NCBI RefSeq assembly: GCF_004193775.1
Contig: NC_041003.1
Coordinates: 46,939,611 to 47,003,610, forward strand
Origin: Glycine soja
Lineage: Eukaryota; Streptophyta; Magnoliopsida; Fabales; Fabaceae
DNA length: 64,000 nucleotides
Reading direction: 5' to 3'
Positions 49,661-63,088 of the stretch are shown here, one piece after another. The translations under genes were made by a program, and so were the position numbers. Below the pieces are notes generated by a model, which saw nothing but the letters and a program-made list of their open reading frames with translations, was not told the origin of the DNA and made no database searches. Each line of letters begins with the position of its first letter. Positions within the stretch are counted from its first letter, which is position 1.

Positions 49661-52600
49661 GGGTGTGAGGAAATATGTCAGTGCATGCGAGGAAGAAAAT
49701 CCCCTTCATAAAGGTTATATATCATGGTATGGTGTTGATTTTGTTTTCCTCTTCTATGGAACCCAAATCAGCTTATCATATAGTTATGATACTTAGACCG
49801 ATCAATGAATAGAACGTTTACTTCATCTTCTCCGGTCAAATGGACAACTTTGAATAAGGTGGTATTAGATCCCCCATATTAAGAAAACTCTAACAAAGAA
49901 AGATATATATCAGCAACCATGATATAACAATTTTTTTCTGATCACATGCCAAATGGAAGAGATTCGTCTCGTGAGCCGTTATCGTTACAAACTAATATTA
50001 AAAATTGAATATGCATCGGTCACAAATTGATGTGTTGGATTAAGTTAATTAATCGCAATTGAATGTAGAAGCTAGCTAAGCAGCATCTGCGGCCTCATTG
50101 TAAAGCTTCAGACCCTTTCTAATCTTCTGTTTCTTTTTTTAACCACTGACATGCATGGCATATTTTTTCATCCCAAAAAGAGATTTTTTTTTTTTTTCTC
50201 TTTTGCAAATGATAGAATGCAAACTGTAGTCACTCCATTTTGACTATTTCATTCTTTACTTAAGCACCATATTTAGAATTTCGCTCTCATTAATTAACCT
50301 TCCTAGCTATTTATATGTGTATCAATATACGGTGAATAACTCTTGCTTATCTTTTCTACAAGAGCCATAGGATATACAGATTGGTATGTACTAATAATAT
50401 ACGTAATTTCATCACCAAGATACCTTGCCCATCTCATTGCTTGCTGTGTGTCTGTGGCATTTGTATTATATAACTATAGGTCAGTTTGTTTGGATATCAA
50501 TTAATCAATTCTAAGAAACCAAAAATTATTAATATTTTATGACCTAACCCAAATGACAGAAATGTGAATGCCATGGTATATACTATAGCAATAATGTTTG
50601 TTGAAAAGCAAAGAAAACACAGAACCCACCACCAAGCTATTAATGAGATTCCTGACATTCAATTAAGTTGTAGGGATTATTATAAATGAAACTCGTTTTC
50701 ATGGAGATTACTATTGAAACTTGTACGAGTTGTAGCTAGTGTGGTAGAAACCCTAAGCTTTCCTTGCATTAATTGCCTCACATGATTCAAAGCTTCCTTG
50801 TCATATAAAACAGCTCTTCTTTCATGGCAAGTCGGTCTCCTATACGTCTTTGTTTTCAAAATTAATGTGTAAGACTACCTTTGAATTGATTGGAACAAGT
50901 GAATGAAATTTTATTAAATTTTGGATACTTGATTAAAGAATATTAACTTGTCCTCCTAACATAATAATTATCTTAGATTATTGGATAAATAGTTATTTTT
51001 GTTTTTGAATGTATAATTGACTAAAAAATACATTGAGAAACATATAAAATTTAATCTTTAAAAGTGTAAAAAAAATACAAATAAATAAAAATATTAATAA
51101 TTTTATAAAATTAACTTTATATATTTATTTTCTATAGATTTTGTAATTTATTATTAATATATAAGAAATATAAGTGAAAAAAATAATTAAAATTATATTG
51201 AAAAATTAAAATGACAACTATATCAAAGGAGAAAAAATTCTTACACAATAATTATAATGAAACCAAAAGAATAATAAATATTATTATTTTCTTAAAAAAT
51301 AGATGTATTTTAAAAAATAAAAGTCATGAAAATATCAAACATTAATAAATACTTTCTCTTTTCTATTTCATAAAAAAAACTAATTTCACACTTATTAAGG
51401 AAGATAATTTATTTCATTCAAAAAGAAACTTTTTTTATATTATTCTTCATTAGAATTTGATATTAAACATAATTTTTTTTATTAAATAAAGGAAATTTTA
51501 AACATAATTTTATTAAATAAGACAAAAATAATTAAATTTTATTTAAATTTGGGAGAAAAATAATATTTTTCATATAAAAGAAAACAGAGATAGTTACACT
51601 TACTATTAGCAAAAACAAAAGTACTATTATAATTGGTATGAGGAGTGTATTTCTAATAAATTTCAATTAATAAAAAGAAGTGTGTTCAAAATAATGTATT
51701 AAAGAGTGTGTTTTTAATATTTTTCATAATATATTATATATTAAATGCATGTAAAATGGCCATATTATTATAAAAAGGAAAATACAACTTATACTAAATA
51801 CTACGTGTAAATTCTGCAATAAATTATGGTCTTGTATGATAAAATCATTAAATTTGTGTTTTTCTTTAACATAAAGAACCAAATCTATTTTTTTACTGCA
51901 AAAGTGCATATCACTTCATTAAATAAACAAGTCACTGAGAGAATCAGGAGGAGTATAAAAAATTTGTGAACTAACATAAAATTAAGACGCCTAATAAGAT
52001 GATGATTGACTGGATTTATTTGTCTACAGATCAAACTAATGGATGAGTTGTTAATTAAACTAATTTTTTTATTACATGCACTAGTCAACATGGATCCCAG
52101 TTCTGATTTCATGGACGCATTGGGGTGAATAGTTTCGATTAATGGTTATTAATTTAAAAGTGATCTGAATCCCTATTTTTAATAGATTTGGATCTTTAAT
52201 ATATCTGAATGTGATTTTTAATTAAAAATGTATTATTTATTTTTTAATTAGTGTCGTAAGTTGGCACTTAGCAAGAACCCGTTTCTATTTATTTGTTCAC
52301 TTAGAAATTCACGTTAATGTTAATTACTATCTTTACAATTATGTCCTCATCTTTATTTAATTCCTAAATATTTTACACACTTTACTATAAATAAAAATAA
52401 TGATTAAAGTCATATAAAAATCTTTGTAGAAAATAAAAAATAAAAACCCATTTTTTTGTTAAAAAAGAAAAGTTATTCAAAGAAGATTCAGTTTGACGGG
52501 ACTTATTTTGATCAACGCCTCTATTGAAAGCAATGGTAACAGGTAGGGTCTAAATTTAGAACTCCAACCCCTCTCGGAAGGTGAGACCATGGAAGCTGAA

Positions 52601-54239
52601 GCTGAGAAACCTGTCGTTTGGTTTCTCTGATATCTCAAACTTTGAAGACAATAAAATATGGTTGAAGAAACAGACATCTCACCACGTTAGAAGGAAAAAC
52701 ATGAGACCTTCAACGCAACATTAAATGAGCATCGTTTCCATGAAGATTCATTTTCGAGATGCATGTTTTTTTAATTTTCAAGAATAATTCTAAAGGAGAA
52801 TATTAACACATAAAGGGAGTGTGTTTGGTTAAGTTAAACTATCAGTGGTGTATAAGTTTTTTTCTCTCAAGACAACCATCAGTTTTATTATAAGTTAGAT
52901 CGATGAAAATCTTATATAGAGAATAGAGTAATTTAAATGTCATGCCACGCATACTCAAATGCTCCTAAAATACTACTCTACTATTTTATTTTATTTTTGA
53001 GGAGACTAAAATACACTATTTAAGAAGTTAAAAGTGCAAACCTTTTACTAAAAAAATATTAATAATGCATTCTCATTATGTTGGAGGGAATACAACAAAT
53101 ATTTATAAACATACTTGTCATTTTCTATCTTATATTTTTATTTATTATTTAAGTGACCTTTTTTGTTGGATTTCATAGAACTTAATTATTTGTTAAGATA
53201 ATACATAAAGAATATAAGATAACATATAATAGGAGAAAAAATGTGTTCGAATTCACTAAATTAATTAATTTTTTTAAAAAAAGATTAGGGAAAAATGAAT
53301 CTGTATACTGATTTTGTAGAGATTTATTTGTATAAATAGAAGTGGTATGATAATAAATTACATATAAACTCCTTTTAGATTTAAATTAATTTATTTTGAA
53401 ATTGCATTTGAAATCAAATTTAATTTAATAAATATTTTAATTTTTAGCTTAATGGACATTCAACTTTCAATAATTCAATTTGATTTTTACAGTAGTTTAT
53501 ATTGCACTTTTGTTTACTTTTTTTTATTTTCTATTTTCACTTTTTAATTATAAAACTATTGCTTTGTTTTTTTATCCATTTCCTGTTTTTAAATATTTTT
53601 ATAAGAAGGAAACACTAGAAATATTTTTTTTTGTTTTTTCTGATTCATGTATAAATATTTAAAAAATATAATAAAAAAAGGTTGAAAACAATGTAACAAT
53701 TAAAAAGTGAAAACAGAAAGAAAAACATAAATACAAGTAAACCCTTCGATAACTAATTAATTTATTTGATATAATGATATAGTCGTGTTACTTGTGTATG
53801 AAAATTCAGAAAAGAAGTTTCCAGGTCCCAACAAATCCAATATCTATCCTTTGAGCTTTGTTGATGCTTTCTATAGTTTTATATATGTAACAAATATTAA
53901 CAACTAAGGCAGAATTAAATATATTTTTATGTCAAATAAATATTTAATTTTTGTATTTGTTCTTTAAATTTTTTTTGTTCTGTATTTAATCTTTAATAAA
54001 AAAATATTTTTTTCTTTGATACTTTTTTCTCTAATAAATTAATAAATTTTATATTTATTCTCTAGTAAAAAAAATTATTTGTTGTTAATCGAGATTAAAA
54101 TAAAATTTGATAATTTATAAAAAAAAGAAACATAAAATTCCTTAATTTATTAAAGAATAAAACAAAATATCAAAAATTAAAAATAAAATTATTATTTTAT
54201 TAAAAACTCAAAATAAAATAAAAAAATTACTAAAGACTA

Positions 54240-54244
<5 letters not shown>
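49661..54244. other. AT-rich intergenic region
   Basis: No gene is supported. Minus-strand frames at 51724-52112 and 52477-52677 are short and match nothing I recognise. Composition is extremely AT-rich between 50.9 and 51.8 kb. Confidence 0.55.

Positions 54245-54331
<87 letters not shown>
54245..54331. repeat. long (TA)n microsatellite
   Basis: About 43 uninterrupted TA units, the longest simple repeat in the window together with the one at 9609. It is self-complementary and could extrude as a cruciform. Confidence 0.95.
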
Positions 54332-54334
<3 letters not shown>

Positions 54335-57300
54335 TTAACAATATACCACAGTCCTCTTGGTTCCTCCTCGTTCAACAAGAAGCCCAATAAAAGTATTGGG
54401 TTGTATCTTAGTGCCAATCAAACATCTCTTGGGTTCGTTTGGTCCAGCCTAATGAAAAGATGTTCTGAACAAAATATGAGATCCTTCTCGACAATCCTTA
54501 CTTACTGAAAAGTTGAAGTAAAACTAAAAACACATCATTATATGCTACCATGAAAGAAAGAAAAAAATACATGATCATCATTTTCAGTATCGGTTTCATA
54601 TGGAATAAATTAGTTGCTGAAATTATAAAATGTTATAACAATTTCTGAAATAGAAAAAAGTTAAGTCAATTTCTGAAATGAAATTTGCAAATCATATTAG
54701 TCTTTTGTCACTAGTTTCGTTAAAGACTATAATGTTAATAAATTATAAAATTTGAAGACTACGATCATAATTAGTTACAAATAATAGGGAATGAAATCAC
54801 AGTCGATCAGAAAATTAGTTATGACCTAACTCATTTATGCTATAAGAATTATTTCTGTATAATTTATCTTGATATTATTTTTAGTAGATATAGGATTTTA
54901 ATGTCTTTTTTTGTGCACAGTTACTCATCATGTGAAAATTTTTAATAACTCTTTTTATCTGATGACTATAATTTTAGGTGACTTTTCCAAGAGTATCTCA
55001 CAAATTTATAAACTAAATGATAGTTTTTTTTTTTTTTTATGGGGACTAAAATATACTTTACTCATTAGTCATTACATATGCGAATAGCAACCTTATCTGG
55101 CGACTTGACATTTTTACTCTCAATATTTCTTCTAATTTCAAAGAAATAAATGAATGGATCGGAAAACAATAACGAAGAGTATTGTTTATTTTCCCAGAAT
55201 ATAATGATAAAAGAAATAAAAAAAAATAAAGGATAACTTCTCCCTTATCTCACACATCTCATTGACAGTGCTATGCATTAATAGTTAGTAATTTAATAAT
55301 GTGATGATTTGATTGCTTTCTAATATTTTCTGGTTTTAGCTTTTGTCGTGACACTGATCCGGATAAGCATCGTTTCTAATAAATAATTTCACGTTTATCT
55401 GTTATTATTAGCAATTTCACATTTTTCTTTCTTTCTTGGTTTTCCCTCTGAAGCTACTTTATCATATTGCAATGGAAGAAAAAAGAAGACAGTGCAAGGC
55501 ATTTCTAACACTAGAACTCTAGAAGACATAGTTAGGAATAGTCAAATCAAATGTATAAGAGAAAAATAGACCAAATTAAATTTTTGGAGTGTGCTTATTT
55601 CACATATTAAAAACTCATTCCTAGAATTAGAACTTAGAGAATATAGGATTTTTATGTTTGTTTAAAATTTTAAAAGTATAGCTTTGTATTATTCATTCTC
55701 AATAAAGTAATTATAATATTTACTTTATTTTTATGAGAATAAAGTTGTATTCTAATCACAATATTAGAAGTTATTTTTAACCCACTTATAACTTCTATTT
55801 CAATTCTTATTTTTATTTTAAAATCATTTTAAAATATTCTTTAGAATTTTAAAATCTAACCAAATAAACTTTTAAATCACAATAACATTCCAAGTAATAA
55901 TATTTTTGAGAATGTAATTTTTGAAAATAAAGTACCATTGAAACAAATACTTGTCTTTTTTTTCTTCAACTTATTAGTTTATTATTAAAATGTTCAACAT
56001 GATTCTCTAATTATCAAAAAATACATATAGTATATCATTTTACATTAAATTCCACCAAGATTTATATAAAGTGAGCATAAGAAAAAAATAAAATTTTGAA
56101 TATAATAAATAGGGAAACAAGTAAAAAAATTATCATAGATTGCATCTCATAACCACCAAATGTGTGAATTAATTTGGGGTTGTTATAGTTTAATCAGAAA
56201 TTTCGAGTTTGAGTTATGAGTATACAATTGTATTAAATATTTGAAAGAAAATTTTTGTTACTCATATGAAGGATTTAGACAAAAAATGATTGCATCTCAT
56301 AACATGTTTTACATTCCTTAAAAAAATATGTTTTTTCGTTACTAGCTTGATGCATTTTCTAGTGGTTTAAGTTTAGTTTTGTACACATTTCTTAGATTTT
56401 TCTTTCTAGAACTTTGTTACACCTTTTATGTGTTTTTAGTGACAATGAAACTATTTTGCGGTCTTTTGGGATGAGAGCTTTAATACATGAGAATCTTGGG
56501 AGAGATTTGAAAACCTTTGAAAGCATGGAAGTCCAGATGAAGAAGCATGGAAGTCATCCAAGTATGGACACTAGGGAAAAGTTAAAGAAAATATGAAAAG
56601 TTGGCCACACTAAACTTGATGTGATCTCAACCTTCCACAGGAACTTTTGTGTTTGATTTAGCATGAATACAATTATAACTGAATCCTTGAAATTGTATTT
56701 ATTTTTTAATTAGATTCATATTAAAATTTAAATAAAAAATAAATAAAATTTTACGGACACTTTAAAAAAAATTTGAAGGACCTAGATAAATAATAAATTC
56801 AATTGTAAAAAAGTTCAAAAACTTAACTAAAAATTATAAAAAAAATTGATACTTGTCCCTGCATTGTGGATCAATTTATGAATTTCTTTAGACTGCGTTT
56901 GAACAAAGAATTTTAACTAAGAAAAATAATTTATCAGATAATTTATTTTTTTTTAAATCTAAAATTTATTATTTGGATTTTTTTATGAAGAATTTAAATT
57001 TTTAAAATTTCAAAATAGAATTTTAAAGAACTAAAAATGTTGAATTTTAATTTCCTTTTAAAAAGGTGAAAAATTAAAATTCTCTTCTTGATAAAAGAAC
57101 CTTCCAAAAATATTTGCGTATTTTCTTTATAAGCTTCCTTCTTTCTTTCATCTAAAAATTTTTGAAATCTCGTTCTCGAACTTGCGACTCTTCTCTCATG
57201 CTGGTGATCCTTTTTGAGGTGCTTGTTGGCGCGAAGGGCTTAGGTTATGCCTTGCGCCATGAATGTTGTGGTCGAGTGTGGTGGTGTACGCCGCCACCAT

Positions 57301-57645
57301 TTTTCAGTTCCCTTACGATTCCCCATGTGACATCCTTCTCTTCGGAGCACATCAACTATATTTTATCTTCTCTTGCATTCATTTTGTTTTATCCTCACAA
57401 TTTTATTGTTTTATCCTCACAATTTTATTATTTTATCCAAACACAATTTTATCTTTCAACATTTAAAATTTTCTCATCTAAACATACCAGTATTTTCCAT
57501 CTAACGCACTCTTGGATTAAGGAAATATGTGCCTATCAATTGTCCGTCAACCAAGCCTATTGCCCGACCATGATCGAACCAACCACTTTCTCTTACTTTG
57601 TGGCCCCCATTGCAGGGTCACGAATCTTGGATTTACTGTAACTAC
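54332..57645. other. intergenic region, no recognisable gene
   Basis: A plus-strand frame ending near 56596 contains the protein-like phrase ILRSFGMRALIHENLGRDLK, which could be a gene relic, but I cannot assign it. Between 57.16 and 57.64 kb the composition is less AT-rich without a recognisable product. Confidence 0.45.
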
Positions 57646-57654
57646 CTTGGGTGC

Positions 57655-59083
57655 GGCAAATTTACTATAGGGGGGTTATTTTAAAAACAATTTATCAAAT
57701 ATGGTCTGTTTTAAAACAAATTGCAAGGGGGGTCTGTTATTTACGTGGGTGCCGCCATTGTTACTGGCATGAAGCTTGTAACGCCAACGGCGATGCCGCC
57801 ATTGGCAGCAGCGGAACGGGAGAGATGAAGAAGCCTATACCGCCATTCGTACTGGTGGGACAAGGCTGAGGAGAGAGACCCGCTATTGGCACTGGCGGGA
57901 CATGCCAACGTGGGCAGTCCCGCCAATGGGTCCTGCGGCACATTTCAGTGGAATAATTTCATGTTTAAGTTAAATAATTTCTCTATCGAGAAGTTTTTGA
58001 GTTTTATTTGTCTTTAGCTTAGCAGCTTCGCAGATATTTTTATTTTGGCATCCCAAATTCTCAATGGCCATCTTTTCAACCTCTCTGGCCTCACAATACT
58101 AGATTTTTTAATCTGAACACTGGGAATAATAAGTAAATTAAAGGAATAAAATACTAAAAAAAACTTTTAAAGAGACACATAATTGTGCATGACATCAAGT
58201 CCTACAACAGCTTCCAAGCAGATAGACTTGAAGGGAGCAAACCTACATTAAAAAAAAACATCATTTATGATATTTTAAAATGGGGGATCCTTCCAAACGA
58301 GATAAAGTTGAAATACTAAACAAAATGGGGCATGTTTCTCTGGGTCTGGAAGATCTCAGGAAGGATCTCCTGAGCTTAGAAAACATTTTAAGAGATAATT
58401 AAATTATATAATATTAGCAAACTTTCGTTTACTATACGGATATTTTTAAACTAATAAAATTTTAAAATTATAAATAAATAAAAATTTCAGTGTTATAAAA
58501 TAACATTGAAATTAAACATCTTATTGAGGAAGTATAAAATATAATAGGAAATATATTTATTTTTAATATTATTTTATTTTACTAGATGTAAATAAATTAC
58601 AGATATAATTTTTTTAAAATTAAACAATAATTATAAAAATATTTTTTTAAACCTTTATTGGATTATGAAAATGAATGACCAATTAGTTTAATAAACATAT
58701 TTGATTTTATTTTAAAAACAAAACTCGAATAACTCAATTACTTTAATAAAATATATAACTCTCATGGTAGTGTGCCGCAGGACCCATTGGCGGGACTGCC
58801 CACGTTGGTATGTCCCGCCAGTGCCAATGACGGGTCTCTCTCCTCAGCCTTGTCCCGCTAATACGAATGGCGGTATGAGCTTCTTCATCTCTCCTAGTCA
58901 GACCTCGTCCCGCTGCTGCCAATGGCGGCATCGCCGTTCCCGCCATTGTCAGTGGCGTTACAAGCTTCACGCAAATAACAATGGCGATACTCACGTAAAT
59001 AACAGACCCCCTTACAATTTGTTTTAAAATAGACCCTATTTGATAAATTATTTTTAAAACAACCCCCTACAATAAATTTGTCC
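57655..59083. mobile_element. 1.4-kb foldback element with long GC-rich inverted arms
   Basis: Inverted arms of about 300 bp each (57655-57950 and 58765-59083) match through a T-rich outer part, beginning GGCAAATTTA / GGACAAATTTA, and a GC-rich inner part with repeated CCGCCATTGGC and GGCGGGACATGCC phrases. The flanks CTTGGGTGC (57646-57654) and CGTGCGTGC (59084-59092) match at seven of nine positions, a possible diverged 9-bp target duplication. The roughly 800-bp centre has no coding potential. A Mutator-like non-autonomous element is the best guess. Confidence 0.72.
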
Positions 59084-59092
59084 CGTGCGTGC

Positions 59093-60040
59093 TCCAATAT
59101 CTTAGAATAATGACTAGATTACAGTACAAAGACCAAAACCCAAGAATAACAAAGCTCAATGGTACGCATCAAGGGTGGATATAACCCAATATTTAATCTA
59201 AGATTAGCCATATTATACATATACACTTAAATGCTTCGGGCCTATATCTCCTAATCCTGGAACGACCTATACTAGAACACCTATAGATTAATTTAAGCTA
59301 ATAAATTACATGTTCAATTTTTTCAGTAAATAGTAAATTTAAAATTATAATTCATTAATGTGGTCCTTAACAAATCTCTCTTTTTTAAATTATGAAGGTT
59401 TTACTTTAAATTATAAAGGTTTTAAGCACCGGTTAAAGAATTAAAAAAAAGTTATTAGAAATAATGTGGAAGCGCATTATTTTACTGCAACGTACTTAAC
59501 TGATTTCATTAATTTCCTTAAAAAAACTCATTTAATTAATAATAATATAATCAATATTAAGAGAAATATGCTCAAATACCTGAGAACGGGTGAAAAATAT
59601 AAACGCCCTAAATAAGATAAGTGACTTTATTCTCTTGTCTTCCAACAAAACTCATAAAAGAGTGGCTAATGAGATGGAGTTGTTATTTGCATTTATGGAG
59701 AATGTGATCATACTTACTCTGAGGTGGATTAAAATCACAAGCAAGTGCATTTATGCGTCTTCCAATAAAAACTTTTCATATTTTACTTCCTTGATGAGTG
59801 TACTAAGGATTTGACAAATTATAATAAAGAAACCTCTTTTATATTAATTCGCACTTGATTCATTATTTTGATATACATGCCTTTTCGTCCTCTTATGGGG
59901 ATATATACAACTAGAAAAAGGAAACCGAACAAAAAGGCTCCACTTAAAGTACTGTAATTGGAACCAGAAAAGAATAATTTCAAAGATAAAGGATTCTAGA
60001 CATTTGAAGGGACAAGGACAGCACAACAATGATAACAAGC
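59093..60040. other. intergenic region upstream of ferritin
   Basis: AT-rich and without a gene. From about 59990 onward it becomes more mixed in composition and enters the ferritin promoter. Confidence 0.55.
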
Positions 60041-60045
60041 TAGAC

Positions 60046-60059
60046 CACGAGCACGCCAC
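60046..60059 (+). promoter_or_regulatory. candidate iron-dependent regulatory sequence (IDRS) of ferritin
   Basis: CACGAGCACGCCAC matches the plant ferritin IDRS consensus CACGAGNCCNCCAC, known from maize ZmFer1 and Arabidopsis AtFer1, at every position but one. It lies 194 bp before the ferritin start codon, where repression under low iron would be exerted. The match is seen directly; function is inferred from the known element and the right neighbouring gene. Confidence 0.7.
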
Positions 60060-60253
60060 GCGCCCAGCCACACCTTTACATCTCAACCCTCCACGTTTCA
60101 CTCCATCCAACGGCTCTCACATCACCAACCCCTCCTTTTAGTCCCAAAAAAAAAAATACCCATCTTTATCCACACCCACACTGTCACCTTTCCGTTCATT
60201 TCCTCTGTTTTTTCTTCAAATCCATTGTTTCGTGGAAATCCCGAAATTTAACC

Positions 60254-62505
60254 ATGCTTCTCCGAACCGCCGCCTCCGCCGCTTCTGCTTCGTCCCTCTC
60301 CCTCTTCAGCCCTACCTCCGAACCTCTCCGTTCGGTTCCCGCTCGTGGATTGGTGGTTCGCGCCGCGAAAGGATCCACGAACCACCGCGCCCTAACCGGC
60401 GTGATCTTTGAACCGTTCGAAGAGGTGAAGAAGGAGCTCGATCTCGTTCCCACCGTTCCACAAGCTTCTCTCGCCCGCCAAAAATACGTTGACGAATCCG
60501 AAGCCGCCGTTAACGAACAAATCAAGTTGCTCCTCTCTCTCTCTCTCTCTCTCGCACATCGGTTTTATTTCATTTTCTTATTTTTCTCCATCTGATTATT
60601 ATTATTATTATTTTTTATGCAGTGTGGAGTATAACGTTTCCTACGTTTACCATGCTATGTTTGCGTACTTTGATAGGGACAACGTTGCGCTGAGAGGTCT
60701 TGCTAAGTAAGTAACGGTTTCGTTATTTTTGGATGGAATCTATCATTTTATTTTATACTAATTAGGAGTGATTATTAGTTATTAATAATGGTTATGTGTG
60801 GTTGATGAAGGTTTTTTAAGGAATCGAGTGAAGAAGAAAGAGAGCATGCTGAGAAATTGATGGAGTATCAGGTGTTTGACTTTGACTTATTTTTCGTACG
60901 ATGCTTTTTTCTTTTTTGCCTATAGAGTGATTTTGACGTTGAATTCTGATTTTTTATTTATTTATTTGTTTTCAGAACAAACGTGGTGGAAGAGTGAAGT
61001 TGCAGTCAATTGTGATGCCGCTTTCTGAGTTTGATCATGCAGATAAGGGAGATGCGCTGCACGGTTAGTGTTTCTGGCCTTGTAATTTCCCTTTAGTGTG
61101 TTAATTGGAAATAGGTTTATTTTCCTTTACTGTGTTGTTCTGTTTATCTAAATCTTAAGTGTTATGCGTGTGTTTGGTTTCTGGATCATTTTTTGTTTTT
61201 TTTGCATCATAGTGCTTTGTGGTTTTGATTATTGAAGGTACTTGATCGAGCTTTTGAAATCTTACAGTTTTGACATCGTTTCTAGAATTGGCATTCTTAG
61301 TTGTTAGTATCATATGATGAATCAAAAATGTTTTGGAATTATGCAGTACATGAAGGAATGTTGTGAGACCATCAATTTATTTATTTACTCTCAGAAGTTC
61401 TCATAATTGGAATTGAAAAGTTAAATGAGTAGTGACTTATTAAATGAAAAGGAACTGAAGGAGCACTAAAGAAAGGCAAACTGCTCTGTTTTCATTCTTA
61501 CGAAACAATGATTTTATGCGGTCACTCAATCACTCGTTTTATTGCTCGCTTCTTATTCTTCTGAAATAGAAGCTCAACCTACTTAGCTGTGATTTTTGTT
61601 TTGTGGGACTTATGGTCAAGTTCTTTTTTCAATTCCTAGTTTAACATTATGTATATAATGTTATGTAAAATAAATCAAATCGTGACTGAATGTTACATTA
61701 ATATAGTACTGATTAGAAATACAGTATATAATTATTATATATTACAAAAATGGTAAAATACAAATAAAGAAGTCACAACTTTTGCAAAAAATAAAAAAAT
61801 GAAATCGCTTCTTTAGGCTTTACCTGTTGAAATTCTCAACTGGATTCTCTATAAGTCAGAGTTAATCATTTTTTTTCCTCTTTCAGCAATGGAACTCGCT
61901 CTCTCATTAGAGAAGCTAACGAACGAAAAGCTCCTTAACTTGCACAGTGTAAGCCTCCTTTGTTGGATCTTAGTTTTGGTTTGGCTGCTTGTGTTTTGTT
62001 TCATTGGAATCGTTCGTGTTGACATTGATATTGTTAAAAATGGAAGTTCCTTACTTTAAACTAGATGTATGTTGTTTGACAGGTTGCCACAAAAAATGGT
62101 GACGTGCAGTTGGCTGACTTTGTGGAAACTGAGTATCTGGGTGAACAGGTATAATATAAATTTCTTGTTGCAACTATCAATTTTTAAGTGTGAGAGGTTG
62201 TACATATGGTGTGCTATGCAATTGCATTTGGCAAAAGACTGCAAAGAAGTTCAATAACTCTAATGTTGAATGGTTTCTTTCTTAGGTGGAAGCAATCAAA
62301 AGAATATCCGAGTATGTTGCTCAGCTCAGAAGAGTTGGCAAAGGACATGGTAAGAATTTCAAATTCTGCTACGCATCTTTTTTTCTCCCCAGGTTTTTAC
62401 TCTGATCAAAGGAAGGTAGTCATGTTATGTGTTTTCCTTGATGAACTTTCAGGTGTTTGGCACTTTGATCAGATACTCCTCCACGAGGGAGGAGATGCAG
62501 CCTGA
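60254..62505 (+). CDS. SFERH-4: plastid ferritin (H-type, soybean ferritin-4-like)
   Basis: Eight exons (60254-60525, 60623-60706, 60811-60871, 60976-61063, 61887-61948, 62083-62148, 62286-62349, 62453-62505) join in phase to 249 residues, the standard exon count of plant ferritin genes. A Ser/Ala-rich transit peptide precedes the plant-specific extension peptide ([20 protein letters not shown]), then the four-helix ferritin fold. Ferroxidase-centre residues are present as E93, E128 and H131, with [20 protein letters not shown] intact. The protein forms 24-subunit shells that oxidise and store iron in plastids. The unusual tail HEGGDAA and the MLLRTAAS start agree with soybean ferritin-4 as I recall it. 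The C-terminal exon is preceded by an AG acceptor at 62451-62452. An upstream IDRS suggests iron-dependent transcription. Confidence 0.97.
60532..60553 (+). repeat. (CT)n tract at the start of ferritin intron 1
   Basis: About ten CT units begin a few bases inside intron 1, immediately after the donor site. They are intronic and unlikely to affect coding, but lie close enough to the donor to matter for splicing if their length varies. Confidence 0.85.
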
Positions 62506-63088
62506 TGATTACTATATTACCTCCCCCCCCCCCCCCCACCCCACAAGTATTTTGTATCTTGCTCATTTAGGTGGCTGCTTGAAGGTGGATCTGAACTAAA
62601 TGAATGAATGAAATAAATGTGGCCTGGTTTCGGTCCTTTCGGAGATTATTTACTACTTGATCAATTGATTTTTTTTCATAAAAAGAAAATAAGACTTGAA
62701 TCTTTTCCGGAGGGGATAGATTAGTATGAAAGTACTGTGTGATTGTGATTGTGATTGATAAGAACATTTTACGTAATGAATATATGCACAAAAAATGAAC
62801 TCAAATGATAGGATTAAAAGCTTTCTTGATAAATATGTCTTGCATAAACAAGAAAAGATGACAATTGTGAGATTGAATTTTCAAGTAACAAAATCACAAA
62901 AATTAACATTTATTAATAAAAAAAAAAGACGATGGTCTAACACTCCAAAAATAATTAGCAGAAAACTTCTATTTGATTTTATTAATTACTCCCCATTCTC
63001 AAAGAAAATACTAAAGCAAATAGAAATCCCTACACCTTTGATCGAAGTAACAAATGTGCATGCATTTACATTGCAAGTTGACCCATAA
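62506..63088. other. ferritin 3' flank and convergent intergenic region
   Basis: Ferritin and the inhibitor gene are convergent, with 583 bp between their stop codons. The ferritin 3' UTR begins with a C15 run at 62523-62537. No other gene is visible. Confidence 0.7.
62523..62537 (+). repeat. C15 homopolymer in the ferritin 3' UTR
   Basis: Fifteen C residues followed by ACCCC, 18 bp after the ferritin stop codon. Length in the assembly is uncertain, as for any such run. Confidence 0.85.

Noticed and set aside
56414..56596. Possible small gene with FGMRALIHENLGRDLK
   Set aside because: The frame is short, has no recognisable family and no neighbouring exon; noted only as a possible relic.
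57741..59097. Open frames of 60-87 codons on both strands with Cys/Arg/Pro-rich products
   Set aside because: They come from the GC-rich inverted arms of the foldback element and appear as mirrored pairs, so they are repeat sequence rather than proteins.
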